Source: Aquatica leii
Lineage: Eukaryota; Arthropoda; Insecta; Coleoptera; Lampyridae
Length of the DNA: 64,000 nucleotides
Assembly (NCBI GenBank): GCA_035610365.1
Contig: CM069435.1
Span: forward strand, 62,183,389 to 62,247,388
Reading direction: 5' to 3'
In this document: positions 46,752 to 59,542 of the stretch, one piece after another
Numbering within the stretch: position 1 is the first letter of the stretch
How the letters are laid out: every line of letters starts with the position of its first letter
The notes under the pieces: generated by a model
The model's input: the letters and a program-made list of their open reading frames with translations, nothing else
What the model was told of the DNA's origin: nothing
The model's database searches: none
Made by a program: the position numbers and the translations under genes

Positions 46752-48338
46752 ATGGCAGAGCTATTAAATTGTATGTTTTGTAAAAAGTCTGATGATAATT
46801 TAAGATTATTTACAGACGAGACGTTAAAAAAGTGTGAAATAATTTTAAAGCAGAGAAAGATACATAACCTAAAATTTAAAGACGTAGTTTTGCCAGTTGA
46901 ATTATTCGAAATCTTAGACAGTGTTACATTTCATTTACAGGATTAATAAAGAAATTTTATTTGCCAAAATTGGCGACTACACAAGAATCTCTAAAGGACA
47001 ATTTATAAAAGATCGCAGAGGATACATGTACAGTAGCTACAACAAACCCACCAACTTCTCCTATAGTTGAGTGTCTACCTACATCATCTACCTCAAATCC
47101 AGCAAATATTTTTCTACCTGAGGCTATTGTAACACCTAAACCAGCTGTTATATTGCTGTTACCTGAACCGGTGTCATCTAATTCAGTAAAAGATGGCGCG
47201 CAGTTTAAATGTGTTAGTGATTGTCCGTCTCTAAATAATATTTCGTTTGAAAGCTATGTAAGTATTGATGAAAATGAACAAACTTGTGTATTTTGCAACC
47301 AAAAAACAAAAAAGCATCGCGGAAAAAGACTGCTTTTACATTCATCCAGTAAACTTGATTTCCTAAAGAAGTTTGATGATAATGATGAAAAATCGGCTGA
47401 GTTGATTGCTACAATTAAAAATTGTACCCATGCAAAAATTTATTATCATAATAATTGTGAATTGAGTTATTCTTATAAAACACCATCAAAAGAAAATAGA
47501 ACTAAAACAAATTCGCATGATGTTCGTGGACACCATCAAGCTGTTTTTGATGAAGTACGCGCTTTTATTCAAGAAAATATAATAAACAAAGGTCGGTGTT
47601 TTTTTTTAACTATCTTCATAGATATTATATGAAGTTATTTAAAAAGGACAAAAATTCTGAAAAAACAAATAGAAAATTTTGCAGCTCATAACTTAGAAAG
47701 TAATATATGAAAGAATTTGGTACGTAATAAAATTTTTAATAATTCAAAACAAAAAGTTATTAGCTCCAAATTATTTAACTACTGTCGACGACAAATCTCC
47801 TAAAAATTTAAAAGATGAAGGTATCATCCATAAAGCTGCTTTAATATTAGAAAAATCAGGTTTGCAAGCCAAGAAAAAAAAATTATCAGACGATATATCA
47901 GTTCGAGACTTACAAGAAGGAGAAGTAGTAACGCCACAGGAGTTAACCGTTTTATTTTACGTTAATCGCCGGAAGTAATGGCAAACGCAAGAAAAATCCG
48001 AAATGCATTCGACAACTACAATCTTTTTGTGAAGATATTGTATATGGTATATACAATGGTAAATTCAAAACGTCAAAACACAGTTTAGAACGGCTTTAAA
48101 AAAATTAACAAGCAGTCGTAAAGTTATTGACATCATTTATAGATATGGATATTGCATTAGCTATTCCGGGGTTGAAGAACTAGAAATGGAAACAACGTAT
48201 TTTTCAATAAAAAAGTCAACTTTATGTCCTGAAACAATAAAAAAGCACCGAATTTTTGCAGTGGTGCTGCTTTCGACAATTTTGATAAATTTGTTGAAAC
48301 CAAAAGTAGTAAAGATACATTACACGATACGGTTGGGA
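46752..48338 (+). pseudogene. Unclassified mobile-element protein with CxxC zinc fingers, degenerate
   Basis: It begins at ATG 46752 with MAELLNCMFCKKSDDNLRLF (first CxxC pair), then a helix-rich segment. After frameshifts comes the 159-residue stretch 47153-47632 with TCVFCNQKTKKHRGKRLLLH (second CxxC) and KIYYHNNCELSY (HxxxC-like closing residues). Further frames give FILR(L)SPEVMANARKIRNA, ISYSGVEELEMETTY, STLCPETIKKH, and ...KDTLHDT.G near 48335. I recognise this order from repetitive uncharacterised insect proteins (C..C zinc finger, then KSGKDTLHDTVG), presumably of transposon origin. I cannot name the superfamily. Many frameshifts and stops make it dead. It is cut at 48338 by the inverted copy. 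Confidence 0.6.
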
Positions 48339-48867
48339 TTGCAAAATACACAAATTTCTTTATTTTCATCAATATCTACATAGCTTTCAAACGAAATATT
48401 ATTTTGAGAAAGACAATCACTAACATATTTAAACTGCGCACTATCTTTTTCTGAAATATATGACACCGATTCAGGTAATGAAAATTTAACAGCTGGTTCA
48501 GGTATTACAATAGGCTCAGGTAGAGTTGCTGGATTTGAGATAGATACTCTAGGTAAACACTCAACTATAGGAGAAGTTGGTGGGTTTGTTGTAGATGCTG
48601 TACATGTATCCTCTGCGATCTTTTGTAAATTGTCTAATAGAGATTTTTGTGTAGTCGCCAATATCGGCAAATAAAATTTCTTCATTAATTCTGTAAATGA
48701 TATCCACTTTTAAATAAATCAACTGGCAAAACTACGTCTTTAAATTTTAGGTTATGTATCTTTCTCTGCTTTAAAATTGTTTCATACTTTTTTAAAGTCT
48801 TGTCTGTAAATAGTCTTAAATTATCATTAGACTTTTTACAAAACACACAATTTAATAACTCTGCCAT
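48339..48867 (-). pseudogene. Second, inverted 5' fragment of the same mobile-element protein
   Basis: Reading minus from ATG 48867: MAELLNCVFCKKSNDNLRLF and LKQRKIHNLKFKDVVLPV. After a frameshift the 48320-48685 stretch gives KKFYLPILATTQKSLLDNLQ, TNPPTSPIVECLP, FKYVSDCLSQNNISFESYVD and ICVFCN. It is close to the plus-strand copy but not identical. The sequence upstream of its ATG differs from 46745 after about 15 bases. The fragment stops inside the second zinc finger, where it meets the other copy. Confidence 0.8.
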
Positions 48868-49883
48868 GATAGTTTAATAAAAATTAACAGGTAACGCAAA
48901 TCTTGCAATTATCAAAAGGTGTTGAAAACAAACACAATATTACCTACGTAATACAATGAACAAAGTTTATTACCATTTTCACAAATAAGAATGCATACAT
49001 AAATAATAAAAAAATAAAAAAACACAAGTAACTAGTATTCTAGGTACATGTTAAACGAGAATATGGTCGTACGATAATTTATCAATTGCTTGTATTTAAC
49101 ATTCGTCCATGAAATGTCTGAAAATTGTTTTCCATAACCTTGTCATCTCTGGTAGATGATGAATCACCAACACCAATGATTTATAGATAATTTTTTGTCA
49201 TAACAAATTATGAGCAAGACCATTCATTATTAAAACTTTTCTAGAGAAGCACAAAAATAGGCGTTTCTTTTCTAAGTGATGTACGGTAAAAAACACAAAG
49301 CAAACAACAAAATCTCAAAAACTCAAACTTTATTTGACACAAAATATTTTCAAGAGAAAAAGTCACCTTCGCAAAGATCAAATAATATTATTGCGCTCAC
49401 ATTCATGTTATGCGAAGAAACGTCAAAAAATTGTGATTTAAGTCCACTGACTCATTTTCTGCTGGCTTAGATACGTTTGAAAGCATTCGGATAAATGTAA
49501 ATTTTTTTCTAGATACAATCAATTTTAGAGCCAAAGTGTAACTTTGAGAAATTTAGCCAGACTTTGATTGAATACGCTTGGATTAAATAAATCATTCAAT
49601 GATTAAATAAACAATTTATATTGCGTGATTTCTGACAATTGCTTCACCACACTCTAACTAGTTGATGCGCATTTTTAAAGAAACAACAAAACTAAATGAT
49701 TATTGAATTTTACCCGAGTTTTATGGCGGTTTACAGTTCTACAGCTTCTAAGATTATGACACAATTCGAGCTAAGTTGCTACATCTATCTCTAGATGTGA
49801 AATCGTTTATGATTTAAACTAGTAATTACTAATAGTTTTTATTATAAAACTTTATTAATCAGGTTTATTAAATTATTTCGTTT
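48868..49883. other. No gene recognised
   Basis: AT-rich spacer between the zinc-finger relics and the solo LTR. Confidence 0.5.
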
Positions 49884-49887
49884 ACGC

Positions 49888-51359
49888 TGTTACAAGCTTT
49901 TGGTTTTACGAACCTTGCACGGCCAACTCACAATAGTTGGAGGTGGGGAGGTCCACATTAAATACAGAAAATATGTTTAAGGGCGCCAGAGCTGATCCAA
50001 AGTAACGCTTCTGTCTCGCTTACGACAGAATGGACTAAACTTGTAACTCAATCGAAGGTTTGTAATCCTTATACTCGGCTGTTCGAGTAGCCCAAAATTA
50101 GTTCGTAGATAACAGTAACCACAGGAGAGAAAAACTAACAAGATAGCTTAACGATTTTAATCACTTTAAGCGGTGAATGGCCTACCTTAACAAGAATATA
50201 TGAATCCGTACTTACAAGATTCTTACATATAATTAACCAATATCACTGCGTGCTAACTACTAAAATGACTAACAATCTGCATTCGCAATTAGAGGAGATT
50301 TTGATTTAGTATTTACTTAAAATTTACTAGATTATATCACAATTCCCGTACGTAAATGCCTGTAGTACCGGCAACACACATTACATATGAAAATTATGTC
50401 GAAAAGGACAGCACCGACAGTCCCAGAATAACTAGGTTTTCCCTCACAGCATGCGATACAATTATGAAATGTTTAAAAATTACCTTATTGGTATATAAGC
50501 AATAACGCAGTTACGATCATTAACGTTTAAATATAATTCTGTGAATAACTTTTGTGATCTCGATATAAAAGTCAAACAAGTAACTCACCCTAACATCCAG
50601 CTTCCACTTGCACGTAGAAAACGTTTTCTCGTCAGTGGCCTGTAATAAATAGTGAAAAGCAAATCGGATCACAATCGAGTTCACACATAACAAAAGCTAC
50701 AAAAGATAGTATTAATAAATAAGCCAATGGCATATGAAAACCCGTTGTATCGTGCACTGTAAGAAATAATCTTAACACAGGTGGCTGATAACACATTCGA
50801 CTTCTTCCTTAAACATTATACAGAACCCCAAGGTATCGAACGATGCAAGTAGCAATTCAAAACAGATGGTTGATAACCCAATCGAGTAATCCACAGGTAA
50901 TAACATCTCCCACGGTAAGGCTTATCGAGACCTCATTTTCGTGGCGTAGAAACCGCCTTCCGAAATCGTATGTGTGCGGTAACGTGATTTCTTAGTAAGA
51001 ATTACTGTTCACCACCCCTTTATCGAAAACGTATATGTGCTCGAAGTGAATGAAAAATGGCTGTTAAATGAAAAAGGAATTACGAACAAATTTTAATAAA
51101 CGACAGCAATTATCTTACCCTGTGACGCCTCAAAATATTTTATATACTTAATGTAATTACAATTGAATTTCCATTATTCCGGATGGCATTGAAAAAAGAA
51201 ATTACTCAAAACGTCCAGACCATTTTATGCAATTGACAGCATCACGATTTTTCGACAAATCACAACCACGAGAAAAAGATCGGTAGAGGGCGTCAAAACC
51301 GGAATCTAATTTCAAGTCAATATACACAGTCGTACGTAATAAAAATTTCGTCCGTAACA
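49888..51359. mobile_element. Solo LTR (family A), 1472 bp, perfect 4-bp target duplication
   Basis: It starts TGTTAC and ends GTAACA, with ACGC directly before (49884-49887) and directly after (51360-51363). It is related to the LTR at 7856-9208. The 5.2-kb tandem duplication begins inside it at 51076, so its last 284 bp are repeated at 56278-56561. No internal retroelement sequence is present. Confidence 0.85.
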
Positions 51360-51741
51360 ACGCATTTCAAATTTGAACATTAATTAGCGGTTTAGTAGAA
51401 CATGTGTGTTTCGGTTGAGTTGCTTTTGGTGACCACCGCGGCTTTTTTTGCGACTAAGGGTAGCTTTATCGATGTCATAATATTACACCAGCATCGAAAC
51501 CGCCACAATTTTTGTATTGAAATGATTTGTTTAATAACTTAAAATAACCGATAAACTATTAGCCTAAAACGGAGTAAGATAGAAAAAAGTTGCACATAAA
51601 CATTTTTATAGAGGACAAAATTTACTATAAAAGAGTCGTCGGAAAGGTACAATTACGTTCAATAGTTTAGAAGATACAAGTGTGCAAAGTTGCACAAAAA
51701 TTACATTAAAAGTTTGTAACTCTTTAACTATTAGATGTAAT

Positions 51742-54334
51742 TACCGTGTGTCCCAACGATCTGGGGGTGGAAAATTACGCCTATACTGTTGATTTAAAAA
51801 AATATATTATAACAGATTCTTGTAGCCGACAACGAGGAGCATCTCGTAAAAATATTTTGGTGTATACAGGGTGGCCCATTTTCGAGTACCACACCAAACT
51901 TGTGTTTTCTTAAATAGAATGCCCTATATATTTTTATATATTTGAATTCTCTGTTAAATACTGAGCAAAATGATATTAAGTACTATGGATCTACGACCAA
52001 CGGTTCTTGAGTTATTGACATTGTTATGTAAAAAAATGAGTCAATTGAGTAGGCTCCTGTTCCACCATCTTTAAATATATCAAAGTGAAATTTTGGTATT
52101 TGTATTTCTAATATGTCTAGTATTGACCTCTATACTCAAATTGCAGACTCTTTTCTCTACATATACAGGGTGGTCCATTTTGCGCAATGTTATTTTTCTC
52201 AATTTTTTTAAATGGCACGCCCTATATTTTATTACAAATTTGAATAGCATTTTTTACGAGCTTTCAATAGATACTCACATTATACTACCTATTTCTAAGT
52301 ATTTTTGAATTATTTAGTCTTAAAATTGAAAATTGCAAAATTTTGTTACTTTTCTTGAATTTGTCACAATAAGGGTCTATAAAATAAATTAAGACAATGA
52401 AACAATGGACTACAGAAGGGGAACTATTATTTACTCGTAGAACGGAACAGTATAACCATAATCCTTAAAATGGAATTAAAGGACGCAATGAATTATAAAT
52501 TTTATATTAAATGTTCAAAAATGTTTTCATTTTCAGCAATACACAATGCCAACCGCCTAGTGAAAGTTGTATTGACATTTTGAAGGGTAGTTCTTCGAAT
52601 TCTTCGAAAGGCCTCTCCAATTCGAACTTTCATATTGGCCGGTGTAGTAAGCAAATCCTTATACACCTCCTGTTTCACATATCCCCAAAGAAAACAATCT
52701 AGGGAAGTGAGATCGAGTGATTTCGCTGGCCAAGCAATAGGACCACCGCGACCTATCTACCGATCTTCGCGCCAATGTTCTAAATACCGACGTACTCGAT
52801 TGTGATAGTGCGGCGGGGCTCCATCATGTTGGTAATACATAGTTTGTCGAGTATGTAGATTTACATTTTCAAGCAACTGTGGTAAATCTTCGTGAAGGAA
52901 TTGCAGATATTTTTCGCCTGTCCAACTATCGAAAAAGAAAGGTCCTATTACATTCGTATTGATAATACCACCCCACACATTCACAGTCCACTAATTCTGG
53001 TAGTCTATCTGTCGTACCCAGTGTGGATTTTCAACGGAGTAATAGTGCATATTATGTTTATTAACGACTCCTACGTTACTAAAACTTGCTTCGTCGCTGA
53101 ATAGCACAAAGTCAATAAAATTGGGTTGTTGGTTAATTTTTTCTATAATAGTATTGCAAAATGCGACGCGATCTGCGAAATCTTGCGGTCGTAGGCTTTG
53201 ATGCAAGCACAAATGGTATGGGTGAAATTTATGTTTGTTTATAATTCTTTGTATTGAAGTTTTGCTAAGATCTATTTGCACCGCGATCTGACGAACACTT
53301 ACGTAAGGATTTTCTTCTACACTTAATAAAACTGTCAACTCGTTTTCGTCGTTTGTAACTGTACGTTGCTCTACATCTCTTTTTTATATTTGACATTTCC
53401 TGTGTCTTCAAATCGTTCTCGAAGATGTTCAAACGCTTCAGATCTTGGATGTCTAGCAAAAGGGTACTTTTGTTCATAAATTTGTGACGCCAACAAGCAG
53501 TTCCTTTCAGCCTCTCCTAAAGCATAGGTCATATTAATCAGCTCTTCTTTTGAGAAATTCGTCGCACAATAAGTAGATAACCAGTTATTAACAAGGTAAC
53601 TATGCAGATTACTATCAACAATGATTTCACGAACTATTGACAATAAGAGACTTTCATTTGTTAAGTTGCTAAGAAACAGAAAAGGACAAGCGGAAATCTG
53701 GCTACTATGATGTGAAGAAAATTCAAGAAAAGTAACAAAATTTTTCAATTTTCAACTTTAAGACTAAATAATTAAAAACACTTAGGAATAGATAGCATAA
53801 AGTGGGTATCTGTTGAAAACTCGTAAAAAGCTATTCAAATCTGTAATAAAATATAGAGTCTGCCATTTAAAAATTGAGAAAAATAACATTGCGCAAAATG
53901 GACCACCCTGTATATGTAGAAAAAAGAGTCTGCAATTTGAGTATAGAGGTCAATACTAGACATATTAGAAATACAAATACCAAAATTTCACTTTGATATA
54001 TTTAAAGATGGTGGAACAGGAGCCTACTCAATTGACTCATTTTTTTACATAACAATGTCAATAACTCAAGAACCGTTGGTCGTAGATCCATAGTACTTAA
54101 TATCATTTTGCTTAGTATTTAACAGAGAATTCAAATATATAAAAATATATAGGGCATTCTATTTAAGAAAACACAAGTTTGGTGTGGTACTCGAAAATGG
54201 GCCACCCTGTATAAACCAAAATATTTTTACGAGATGCTCCTCGTTGTCGACTACAAGAATCTGTTATAATATATTTTTTTAAATCAACAGTATAGGCGTA
54301 ATCTTCCACCCCCAGATCGTTGGGACACACTGTA
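51742..54334 (-). mobile_element. DD41D-type mariner transposon, copy 1
   Basis: Bounded by TA dinucleotides, with terminal inverted repeats of about 0.6 kb (51742-52370 and 53712-54334). The ends read TACCGTGTGTCCC and, inverted, TACAGTGTGTCCC. The transposase lies between on the minus strand. Each inverted repeat contains two more terminus-like words (TACAGGGTGG.CCATTTT) at 51865 and 52164 and their mirror positions. It is flanked by TA as expected for Tc1/mariner insertion. Confidence 0.85.
52500..53748 (-). pseudogene. DD41D mariner transposase, copy 1 (broken)
   Basis: Same protein as copy 2 (see 57705-58951) but more damaged. A run of six T at about 53380 instead of seven shifts the frame after KYKK. 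A CAG codon is TAG near 52993 (QN*W in place of QNQW), and the shared TAG lies near 52759. The DDE signature parts remain readable: VLFSDEASFSNVGV, NVWGGIINTNVIGPFFF and YQHDGAPPHYHNR. The last part (52500-52755) has several missense changes, for example SLDLT in place of SPDLT. It cannot give a full protein. Confidence 0.9.
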
Positions 54335-54689
54335 TACACTCCCGCGAACTTTTTGTAGTAAATTTTTTGTTCAATAAATTGTTTATGTGCAATTTTCATC
54401 CATATTGTACCGTTTTTGTAGCGTACAAGACGGATCTAATTCTGCAATTACTATAATCATTTGTCATCACTGCTGAGTAAAATTCAAATTTATTATATTT
54501 TAAAACATAGAACAAATCATAAGGAATATCTTGTTTAATAATAATAAATTACTGCAAAAATACAAAAACTGAAGTGAAATTGGGCACCACCACAAGTTCC
54601 AGATTTGTTTCACCTAGGTGTTTCATCGTTTCGTTACACGAACCTTCGAATCAAGCTCCCTATAAGTGTTTTCAACACGAATAATGCAA

Positions 54690-55140
54690 ATATTTTTATT
54701 TCAAGCACAAAACACGTGGTAAGCGACGCTAACTACTATACTCTTGCAGACTCACTGTTATACTGTACATAAAGCTTACACACAGTGTTGACTGGAGTGG
54801 ACTGTAAGTTTAAGAAATGAAAAACCGTTCGTATAGATATTTCACTCGCTCTGAAACGCATAATACCAACGGGCTCGTACTCATGGCCGAATGTTATTTT
54901 GTGTCTGGGAGGATCATTGGCTCTTACAATTTGTCTGGCTGACAAGATATAGCTTTGATATAGTCCACCAAGTAACATATAAAAATCAAGCTTCAGAATG
55001 TAAGTAAAATTAAATTATTGTTTTAGGAGCTTTAAGGCGTCTGGCAGAAGTTATGGCCGACAGGAAGTGTATGGCAACGTTGAAAACGTTTTTGCAATAG
55101 TATTTTACACAATATATATAAAAATTAGCCATCAGAATAT
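54690..55140 (-). repeat. Inverted copy of the 46.2-46.7 kb mobile-element leader
   Basis: The minus strand matches 46200-46745 over most of its length. The 80-residue frame here (54736-54978) is not preserved in the 46-kb copy, so I treat it as non-coding. It lies next to the mariner within the duplicated segment. Confidence 0.7.
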
Positions 55141-56277
55141 AAATGAATACTAAATGAATAACAAAATACCATAGGTTTTGTTTTTTAGAAAATTACGTCT
55201 GAGAGCTCTGGGATCTTGGACTATTAATTTACATAAATAATAATAAACAAATACTGTTTATAGTTACGCATCAAATACGTGTATTCAACGTAAATATGAA
55301 ATATTTTTAGATACTTTGTTATGTTTTCCATGATACGTATGTGTTAATTGATTATATTGTGGTTTGAATATAGTGAATGATATTTAATGAAACAGATTAC
55401 GTAGTAAATTTACTACAAAAGAAGCAACAAATTACTGCCAGAATTAAAAAAATAAGTTGATTTTAAAACAAGTAATTGGTTGCTGTTATTAAAATAAATG
55501 CAAACTGAACTTGAAATGGAATGCTGATTATTAATAACATGTTTGACAAATATTGATTTAATCAAGGAATTGCTTGCAATTCAATGTATTTAGCTTTGGT
55601 ACAGCCCTAGGATATTAAAATTGGCTGCCCTTTTGGCGATAATATTATATACAATTATATAAATAAAACTATTAAAAGATTTAAATACACGTTGCATTTA
55701 ATTTAAAGTAGAATTTATTACAAACTACACACTTTTAAAGTTAAAGTTGTAATTATAATAAAGAATTCATTATCAAAGTTAAATTAAATTTTTTTCCAAG
55801 ACTGATGTAAAGCGAATAAATTAATTATATTACAATAATTATTATTAGATAAAGTATTTAAAGCTTTGTTTTATTTCCGTATAATAAAAAACATGATTGT
55901 GTTACTGTCATGATTCTCTTGCCTTGAGCTATAGCTGAATGAATCCACATGTAAATACACTGCAATATATCTATTTGCTATATTAAATTTGCGTAAAAAA
56001 TTGTTTTACTACTATAGTATAAATAGTTAAGTTTTCCATACTTGTTGACGCACATTGTTTTTGATTGATTTTGTATAGGTAAATAAGACACAATTATCCC
56101 GCACAAAACAACATGATTGTAACGCATACTGTAATGAAAATAAACTTATATAATAGGTTAGTATGTGCAATTTTTCATGTCTTCAACAAGAGATGCAGTA
56201 CCTACGGTAGGGGTTCCTATAGATTTAACATATTCTAAGATAGAAAATGTGTGATGGTTTCAGCATTATGTTGTTAA
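55141..56277. other. No gene recognised; right part of duplication copy 1
   Basis: AT-rich, repeated at about 60350-61485. No coding or mobile-element signal seen. Confidence 0.5.
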
Positions 56278-56561
56278 GGAATTACGAACAAATTTTAATA
56301 AACGACAGCAATTATCTTACCCTGTGACGCCTCAAAATATTTTATATACTTAATGTAATTACAATTGAATTTCCATTATTCCGGATGGCATTGAAAAAAG
56401 AAATTACTCAAAACGTCCAGACCATTTTATGCAATTGACAGCATCACGATTTTTCGACAAATCACAACCACGAGAAAAAGATCGGTAGAGGGCGTCAAAA
56501 CCGGAATCTAATTTCAAGTCAATATACACAGTCGTACGTAATAAAAATTTCGTCCGTAACA
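56278..56561. mobile_element. Duplicated 3' fragment of the family A LTR
   Basis: Copy of 51076-51359 made by the tandem duplication. It ends GTAACA followed by ACGC, as in the parent. Confidence 0.9.
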
Positions 56562-56943
56562 ACGCATTTCAAATTTGAACATTAATTAGCGGTTTAGTAG
56601 AACATGTGTGTTTCGGTTGAGTTGCTTTTGGTGACCACCGCGGCTTTTTTTGCGACTAAGAGTAGCTTTATCGATGTCATAATATTACACCAGCATCGAA
56701 ACCGCCACAATTTTTGTATTGAAATGATTTGTTTAATAACTTAAAATAACCGATAAACTATTAGCCTAAAACGGAGTAAGATAGAAAAAAGTTGCACATA
56801 AACATTTTTATAGAGGACAAAATTTACTATAAAAGAGTCGTCGGAAAGGTACAATTACGTTCAATAGTTTAGAAGATACAAGTGTGCAAAGTTGCACAAA
56901 AATTACATTAAAAGTTTGTAACTCTTTAACTATTAGATGTAAT

Positions 56944-59542
56944 TACCGTGTGTCCCAACGATCTGGGGGTGGAAAATTACGCCTATACTGTTGATTTAAA
57001 AAAATATATTATAACAGATTCTTGTAGCCGACAACGAGGAGCATCTCGTAAAAATATTTTGGTGTATACAGGGTGGCCCATTTTCGAGTACCACACCAAA
57101 CTTGTGTTTTCTTAAATAGAATGCCCTATATATTTTTATATATTTGAATTCTCTGTTAAATACTGAGCAAAATGATATTAAGTACTATGGATCTACGACC
57201 AACGGTTCTTGAGTTATTGACATTGTTATGTAAAAAAATGAGTCAATTGAGTAGGCTCCTGTTCCACCATCTTTAAATATATCAAAGTGAAATTTTGGTA
57301 TTTGTATTTCTAATATGTCTAGTATTGACCTCTATACTCAAATTGCAGACTCTTTTCTCTACATATACAGGGTGGTCCATTTTGCGCAATGTTATTTTTC
57401 TCAATTTTTTTAAATGGCACGCCCTATATTTTATTACAAATTTGAATAGCATTTTTTACGAGCTTTCAATAGATACTCACATTATACTACCTATTTCTAA
57501 GTATTTTTGAATTATTTAGTCTTAAAATTGAAAATTGCAAAATTTTGTTACTTTTCTTGAATTTGTCACAATAAGGGTCTATAAAATAAATTAAGACAAT
57601 GAAACAATGGACTACAGAAGGGGAACTATTATTTACTCGTAGAACGGAATAGTATAACCATAATCTTTAAAATGGAATTAAAGGACACAATGAACTATAA
57701 ATTTTATATTAAATGTTCAAAAATGTTTGCATTTTCAGCAATACACAGTGCCAACCGCCTAGTGAAAGTTGTTTTGACATTTTGAAAGGTAGTTCTTCGA
57801 ATTCTTTGAAAGACCTCTCCAATTCGAACTTTCATATTGGCCGGTGTAGTAGGCAAATCCTTATACACCTCCTGTTTCACATATCCCCAAAGAAAAAAGT
57901 CTAGGGGAGTGAGATCGGGTGATCTCGCTGGCCAAGCAATGGGACCACCGCGACCTATCTACCGATCTTCGCGCCAATGTTCTAAATACCGACGTACTCG
58001 ATTATGGTAGTGCGGCGGGGCTCTATCATGTTGGTAATACATAGTTTGTCGAGTATGTAGATTTACATTTTCAAGCAACTGTGGTAAATCTTCGTGAAGG
58101 AATTGCAGATATTTTTCGCCTGTCCAACTATCGAAAAAGAAAGGTCCTATTACATTCGTATTGATAATACCACCCCACACATTCACAGTCCACTGATTCT
58201 GGTAGTCTATCTGTCGTACCCAGTGTGGATTTTCAACGGAGTAATAGTGCATATTATGTTTATTAACGACTCCTACGTTACTAAAACTTGCTTCGTCGCT
58301 GAATAGCACAAAGTCAATAAAATTGGGTTGTTGGTTAATTTTTTCTATAATAGTATTGCAAAATGCGACGCGATCTGCGAAATCTTGCGGTCGTAGGCTT
58401 TGATGCAAGCACAAATGGTATGGGTGAAATTTATGTTTGTTTATAATTCTTTGTATTGAAGTTTTGCTAAGATCTATTTGCACCGCGATCTGACGAACAC
58501 TTACGTAAGGATTTTCTTCTACACTTAATAAAACTGTCAACTCGTTTTCGTCGTTTGTAACTGTACGTTGCTCTACATCTCTTTTTTTATATTTGACATT
58601 TCCTGTGTCTTCAAATCGTTCTCGAAGATGTTCAAACGCTTCAGATCTTGGATGTCTAGCAAAAGGGTACTTTTGTTCATAAATTTGTGACGCCAACAAG
58701 CAGTTCCTTTCAGCCTCTCCTAAAGCATAGGTCATATTAATCAGCTCTTCTTTTGAGAAATTCGTCGCACAATAAGTAGATAACCAGTTATTAACAAGGT
58801 AACTATGCAGATTACTATCAACAATGATTTCACGAACTATTGACAATAAGAGACTTTCATTTGTTAAGTTGCTAAGAAACAGAAAAGGACAAGCGGAAAT
58901 CTGGCTACTATGATGTGAAGAAAATTCAAGAAAAGTAACAAAATTTTTCAATTTTCAACTTTAAGACTAAATAATTAAAAAACACTTAGGAATAGATAGC
59001 ATAAAGTGGGTATCTGTTGAAAACTCGTAAAAAAAGCTATTCAAATCTGTAATAAAATATAGAGTCTGCCATTTAAAAAAATTGAGAAAAATAACATTGC
59101 GCAAAATGGACCACCCTGTATATGTAGAAAAAAGAGTCTGCAATTTGAGTATAGAGGTCAATACTAGACATATTAGAAATACAAATACCAAAATTTCACT
59201 TTGATATATTTAAAGATGGTGGAACAGGAGCCTACTCAATTGACTCATTTTTTTACATAACAATGTCAATAACTCAAGAACCGTTGGTCGTAGATCCATA
59301 GTACTTAATATCATTTTGCTTAGTATTTAACAGAGAATTCAAATATATAAAAATATATAGGGCATTCTATTTAAGAAAACACAAGTTTGGTGTGGTACTC
59401 GAAAATGGGCCACCCTGTATAAACCAAAATATTTTTACGAGATGCTCCTCGTTGTCGACTACAAGAATCTGTTATAATATATTTTTTTAAATCAACAGTA
59501 TAGGCGTAATCTTCCACCCCCAGATCGTTGGGACACACTGTA
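56944..59542 (-). mobile_element. DD41D-type mariner transposon, copy 2
   Basis: Duplicate of 51742-54334, with the same TA-bounded ends and ~0.6-kb inverted repeats. It arose by segmental duplication, not by its own transposition, because the flanks are duplicated too. Confidence 0.9.
57705..58951 (-). pseudogene. DD41D mariner transposase, copy 2 (one stop codon)
   Basis: A 330-codon open stretch from 58951 to 57962, then a TAG at 57959-57961 where the family has Trp (WREDR then stop then IGRGGP). The same frame then continues for about 80 codons to a TAA near 57705. Residues 1-100 form an N-terminal region (MTYALGEAERNCLLASQIY resembles the usual insect start, so the first ATG, inside the inverted repeat, may not be the real one). 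A helix-turn-helix with VSVRQIAVQIDLSKTSIQRI and LRPQDFADRVAF follows. The catalytic acids are in LFSDEASF, QHDRAPPH and, after the stop, WPARSPDLTPLDFFLWG. There are 41 residues between the second and third acids, counting the stop, which defines DD41D (rosa group). G-to-R next to the second Asp is unusual. One stop separates it from a full frame. Confidence 0.9.

Noticed and set aside
52093..52308. 71-residue plus frame repeated at 57295 and, inverted, at 58967
   Set aside because: It lies in the mariner terminal inverted repeats and exists in three places because those repeats are copied. Not a gene.
54736..54978. 80-residue minus frame (also at 59944)
   Set aside because: The homologous leader at 46200-46745 has stops in this frame, so the sequence is conserved as a repeat, not as protein.
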